Assembly: GCA_001898225.1 (NCBI GenBank) | Contig: MKTJ01000080.1 | Coordinates: forward strand, 1-64,000 | Direction: 5' to 3' | From: Chloroflexi bacterium 54-19 | GTDB lineage: Bacteria; Chloroflexota; Chloroflexia; Chloroheliales; Chloroheliaceae | DNA length: 64,000 nt | Part shown: one piece after another, positions 61,051-64,000 of the stretch | How the letters are laid out: each line of letters opens with the position of its first letter | Numbering within the stretch: position 1 is the first letter of the stretch | The notes under the pieces: generated by a model | The model's database searches: none | Seen by the model: the letters and a program-made list of their open reading frames with translations, nothing else | What the model was told of the DNA's origin: nothing | Made by a program: the position numbers and the translations under genes

Positions 61051-61099
61051 TTGACAAAACATAAACTATACGTATATATATATGTATAAGTACTTATAC
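61051..61099 (+). promoter_or_regulatory. Promoter and perfect palindrome upstream of the EXLDI gene
   Basis: TTGACA (61051-61056) with an AT-rich -10 region about 17 bp on. GTATAAGTACTTATAC (61084-61099) is a perfect 16-bp palindrome just before GGAGG, and TATACGTATATATATATG lies beside it. It suits a ribbon-helix-helix operator. Confidence 0.65.
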
Positions 61100-61109
61100 G
61101 GAGGTTAGC

Positions 61110-61637
61110 GTGCCTAACAAAACGATTTACGTTTCGGACGATGATTTGCCCCTGTACCAACGGGCCCAGGAACTGGTCCAGGGCAATTTATCCGCCGCTA
61201 TCACTACAGCCCTGCGCCGCTTTGTCGAGGTCGAAGAAGAACGCCGGGCCGGTTTTAAAGAAATTACCGTCAAGGTCGGCAGTCCCCCCAACCGGAAGCA
61301 ACGCTTTTTCGGCGAACTCCTGGGAGAGTGGGGCCGCCAGTCTAAAAGCCGGGTCGAAATGTACAAACTCTTTCGGACCCGCAACAACAAGTTCGCCGTC
61401 CATATCGAACGCTCTCCCGATTGGATGTGGGAGCGCTCGACCGGCAACGGCGGTTGGTTCGAACGGGTAACGAGTTACCTGGGGATGGGCGACCAGACCT
61501 GGGGCCATACGGCAGGGGAGGCCCGGCTCGAAGTAGTGGAAACGGTGGATGAATTGCGTGAGAAAATTCCGCCTGAACTCTTTGAGATGGTCAAAGGAGC
61601 CCTGGAAAATCCGACTGTGGAAGACCTTGATATATAA
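61110..61637 (+). CDS. EXLDI family protein with ribbon-helix-helix-like N-terminus
   Basis: The 175-residue protein ends in VEDLDI, the E-x-L-D-I signature of the EXLDI family. Residues 3-45 (KTIYVSDDDLPLYQRAQEL, then LSAAITTALRRFVEVEEE) look like a ribbon-helix-helix DNA-binding unit. The middle holds Trp-rich strands. GTG 61110 follows GGAGG at five bases. The palindrome at its promoter and the ABC genes 81 bp downstream suggest it is the operon's autoregulatory repressor; that is inference. Confidence 0.8.
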   Translation: MPNKTIYVSDDDLPLYQRAQELVQGNLSAAITTALRRFVEVEEERRAGFKEITVKVGSPPNRKQRFFGELLGEWGRQSKSRVEMYKLFRTRNNKFAVHIERSPDWMWERSTGNGGWFERVTSYLGMGDQTWGHTAGEARLEVVETVDELREKIPPELFEMVKGALENPTVEDLDI

Positions 61638-61718
61638 ATTTCGACCAGACAAAATAATGAAATAAAACCAAATCTCAGGCGGTAAAAACACCGCTTACCC
61701 GGAAATGAGGAATTAAAT

Positions 61719-62669
61719 ATGGCGACAAACCAAACGGCGATTGCAGTCCGAAACCTGCGCAAATCGTACGGTAGTCAGCTTGTGCTCGATGGCATCGACC
61801 TGGATGTTCCCGAAGGCAGCGTCTACGCCCTGCTCGGCCCCAACGGGTCGGGGAAAACCACCACCGTCCAGATTCTTTCAACTTATCTTGCCATGGACGG
61901 GGGAGAAGTCCGTATCGCCGGGCACGACCTGGTAAAAGAACCGGCGGCGGTACGAGCCGCCATCGGGGTAACCGGCCAATTTTCGGCGGTGGACAGTCTC
62001 CTGACCGGGGAAGAAAACTTGCGCTTGATGACAAAACTGTATCACCTCGGCCCCCAGGAAGGCCGGCGCAAGACCGCCGAACTGCTGGAACGGTTTGACC
62101 TGGTAGATGCAGCCAAAAAACTGGCCGCGACTTACTCCGGCGGTATGAAACGGCGGCTCGACCTGGCGATGAGCCTGGTCGGGACACCCCGGATTATCTT
62201 CCTGGATGAGCCGACAACCGGCCTCGACCCCCGCAGTCGCAAGACCATGTGGGAAATTATCCGCGAGCTGCTCGGCGAAGGGGTAACTATCTTTCTGACC
62301 ACCCAGTATCTCGACGAAGCCGACGAACTGGCCGATAAAATCGGGGTGCTGGACCAGGGGAAGTTGGTTGCCGAAGGAACCGTAACAGAACTAAAACGGC
62401 GGATTCCGGGCGGCCATGTCAGGCTGCAATTTGCCGATAGCGGCCTGCTTTCCTCGGCGGCCCTCACCTTCCAGGGAAGCATTCGGGATGAGGAAGCCCT
62501 GACCCTGACCGTACCGAGCGATGGCAGCGTCCGGTCGTTACGGACCTTGCTCGACCGGCTCGATAACGAGGCAATCGCCGTGGAAAATCTAACGGTGCAG
62601 ATGCCCAACCTGGATGATGTTTTCTTTGCCCTGACCGGCACCTCTAAGAATTTGAAAGGTGGTGAATAA
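61719..62669 (+). CDS. ABC-2 exporter ATPase, DrrA-like
   Basis: The 316-residue ATPase has Walker A GPNGSGKTT (40-48), signature SGGMKRRLDLA, Walker B IIFLDEPTTGLDPRSR and switch region TTQYLDEADELAD with Gln in place of His, as in the DrrA group. The C-terminal domain (about 230-316) is typical of daunorubicin-resistance ATPases. Its stop overlaps the permease start by one base (TAATG). Confidence 0.94.
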   Translation: MATNQTAIAVRNLRKSYGSQLVLDGIDLDVPEGSVYALLGPNGSGKTTTVQILSTYLAMDGGEVRIAGHDLVKEPAAVRAAIGVTGQFSAVDSLLTGEENLRLMTKLYHLGPQEGRRKTAELLERFDLVDAAKKLAATYSGGMKRRLDLAMSLVGTPRIIFLDEPTTGLDPRSRKTMWEIIRELLGEGVTIFLTTQYLDEADELADKIGVLDQGKLVAEGTVTELKRRIPGGHVRLQFADSGLLSSAALTFQGSIRDEEALTLTVPSDGSVRSLRTLLDRLDNEAIAVENLTVQMPNLDDVFFALTGTSKNLKGGE

Positions 62670-63463
62670 TGAGCAGTCTTTACCTGTCTTTTAGCGATTC
62701 GGCTACGATGCTGCAACGTAACTTCCAGCGCGCCCTCCGCAACCCTTTCGTGATTTTCAGCTCGATTCTCACCCCGGCTTTAATGCTGGTATTGTTCTTC
62801 TACGTGCTGGGCGGCTCGATTGCGGGCGGTTTGAACGGCGGAGAAAAAGGCGGCACCGAATATCTAAATTACCTGCTGCCGGGAATTATAGTGCTGACCG
62901 CCGCGCTCGGCGCGGAAGTCACCGCTTTGAATGTAAACTACGACCGGACCGAGAATATTATTAACCGTTTCAGGACAATGCCGATTTCGCGGGGCGCGCT
63001 GTCAACCGGGCACGCCCTGGCAAACGTAATCCAAACCCTGATAAGTATCGTCTGTATCGTGGGCATCGGTTTGTTGATGGGGTTCCGGCCCAATGCCGGG
63101 TTAGTGGAATGGCTGGCCGCTTTCGGTTTACTGGCCCTGTTCTCGCTGGCAATCGCCTGGTTGGCAGTGCCGCTCGGTCTTATAGCCAGGACTCCGGGAG
63201 GAGCTAACTCGCTTTCGTTAATCATCGGGTTTTTGCTGCCATTTTTCAGCAGCGCCTTTGTAAAACCCGACACGATGCCCGACTGGTTGCAGGTCTTTGT
63301 AAAGTACCAGCCCTTTACCGCCGTCACCGAAACTTTGCGCGGTCTCCTGACCGGGACGGCTATCGGGGACAACTGGATTTACGCGATTAGCGGGAGCGTG
63401 GTGCTGGCTATCCTGGGGTATATCTTTGCCAGGTGGGCCTACAATCGCCAGCCGAGTCGCTAG
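62669..63463 (+). CDS. ABC-2 exporter permease, DrrB-like
   Basis: The 264-residue protein with six helices starts with the DrrB-like DSATMLQRNFQRALRNP segment. It contains LLPGIIVLTAALGAE and an AFVKPDTMPDWLQVFVKYQPFT loop, both family landmarks. It exports hydrophobic compounds with the DrrA-like ATPase. Translational coupling through TAATG. Terminator at 63479-63517. Confidence 0.93.
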   Translation: MSSLYLSFSDSATMLQRNFQRALRNPFVIFSSILTPALMLVLFFYVLGGSIAGGLNGGEKGGTEYLNYLLPGIIVLTAALGAEVTALNVNYDRTENIINRFRTMPISRGALSTGHALANVIQTLISIVCIVGIGLLMGFRPNAGLVEWLAAFGLLALFSLAIAWLAVPLGLIARTPGGANSLSLIIGFLLPFFSSAFVKPDTMPDWLQVFVKYQPFTAVTETLRGLLTGTAIGDNWIYAISGSVVLAILGYIFARWAYNRQPSR

Positions 63464-63478
63464 TATTAGATTGTGATT

Positions 63479-63519
63479 AAAGAGCCACCCCATTCAAAAT
63501 TTAGGGATGGCTCTTTTCG
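63479..63519 (+). terminator. Terminator of the DrrAB-like operon
   Basis: AAAGAGCCA (63479-63487) pairs with TGGCTCTTT (63508-63516), then T; the inner CCC/GGG extends the stem. Confidence 0.8.
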
Positions 63520-63531
63520 GTTCAATAAACT

Positions 63532-63774
63532 TTAATCAGGCGTTGTTTCGGTCAGGTGATCGTTGGGGGTATTCTCCCTGGCGGCATTTCGCAGGCGGGC
63601 CCGCTCTTCCATAGCCGCTTTTATCCGTTCCAGGCCGATAACCCAGGTCTGCCGCAGTTCGGACCAGGAGCGCCGCACATCTTCCCAGGTCGCGGTCTTT
63701 TCAATTACTTCGCCTTCGTAAACTTTGACCGGCTCCGGGACCGGTTCGATACTCAAGTTTTCCCGGTTGTCCAT
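63532..63774 (-). CDS. Small hypothetical helical protein, 80 aa
   Basis: An 80-residue charged helical protein (WEDVRRSWSELRQTWVIGLERIKAAMEERARL) without recognised domain. GAGGTG lies before its ATG. Convergent with the DrrAB-like operon. Confidence 0.55.
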   Translation of the reverse strand: MDNRENLSIEPVPEPVKVYEGEVIEKTATWEDVRRSWSELRQTWVIGLERIKAAMEERARLRNAARENTPNDHLTETTPD

Positions 63775-63891
63775 AAAACACCTCGCTTTTTACTACCTGT
63801 AAAAATTGTACCAGACCCATTCAACCGGAATATTAAACGGCTCACAAAACGGCGCAAAAAGAAAAAAATGTAAATCTGGGGTTTTTGGCGG

Positions 63892-63897
63892 TATAAT
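63892..63897 (+). promoter_or_regulatory. Promoter -10 for a gene beyond the window
   Basis: GGCGGTATAATG places TATAAT at 63892-63897 on the plus strand. No coding frame begins before the window ends, so the target gene lies outside. Confidence 0.45.
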
Positions 63898-64000
63898 GAA
63901 ACCATAAATAGCAAGCGGTTTTTCGTTACGTCAGGCTAAAACCTGCTCCACATCCGGCAAAGATTGGTATAACCTGCCGGGTAGAGTGTTAAACTTACCT

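Overview
The window reads as a moderately GC-rich chromosomal segment of a heterotrophic bacterium, most probably a member of the Chloroflexota. That assignment is inference from gene content: a DUF2851 protein, many Pro/Thr-rich secreted or anchored proteins, giant TPR proteins, a phosphoketolase/acetate kinase pair and a reductive pyrimidine-degradation operon. No rRNA or ribosomal protein gene is present to confirm it. Promoters repeatedly show an extended -10 (TGnTATAAT). Start codons are unusually varied: TTG and GTG are common, and three genes (a zinc-ribbon membrane protein, rsfS and a MarR regulator) appear to start at ATT or ATC.

Layout. 0-7 kb, minus strand: Rieske/DUF2231 protein, TolB-like beta-propeller membrane protein, DUF2851 protein, PHP phosphoesterase, ROK sugar kinase. 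7-13 kb, plus strand: an exopolysaccharide operon (polyprenyl sugar-phosphate transferase, GT4 transferase, two Wzz-like proteins, a CpsD-like BY-kinase with a damaged Walker A) behind a roughly 330-nt structured leader. 13-17 kb, minus strand: a polytopic membrane protein, a PadR regulator, and a glycosyltransferase whose N-terminal 235 residues look like a shrunken cysteinyl-tRNA synthetase. 17-26 kb: DnaJ-like chaperone, YvcK, an Lrp/AsnC regulator, a three-gene zinc-ribbon/membrane operon and a large anchored two-domain protein.

26-29 kb: SRP RNA (minus strand), tRNA-Ser(CGA), tRNA-Ser(GGA) and tRNA-Arg(UCG), followed by an AT-rich island carrying an XRE-ImmA/IrrE regulator/peptidase and an apparently frameshifted partner. 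29-37 kb: a 1164-residue TPR protein, then ackA-xfp. 37-43 kb: MFS efflux pump with divergent TetR and twin operators, a small YtxH-like protein, rsfS, a ferritin-like anchored protein, a MarR regulator with an epimerase, and a LmbE-like deacetylase with a 12-bp tandem repeat at its end. 43-47 kb: a 1341-residue GGDEF-NTPase-STAND-TPR protein.

48-54 kb: the scar of a deleted ABC importer operon lies just upstream of a complete dihydropyrimidine dehydrogenase (PreA-type), dihydropyrimidinase, aminotransferase and beta-ureidopropionase operon. Together these would convert uracil or thymine to beta-amino acids and then to semialdehydes. 54-58 kb: TetR/aldo-keto reductase divergon, alditol-oxidase-like flavoprotein, WGR-domain protein. 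58-63.5 kb: two ABC-2 exporters; the second (DrrAB-like) is preceded by an EXLDI-family ribbon-helix-helix protein with a perfect palindrome at its promoter. Three copies of a small inverted-repeat (MITE-like) element are dispersed at about 36.7, 47.5 and 60.8 kb.

The strongest candidates for something new are the CysRS-like/glycosyltransferase fusion with a terminator-like hairpin in its leader, the cluster of AUU/AUC start codons, the exopolysaccharide leader RNA, and the GGDEF-STAND fusion. All homology calls were made by eye from motifs; no database search was run.
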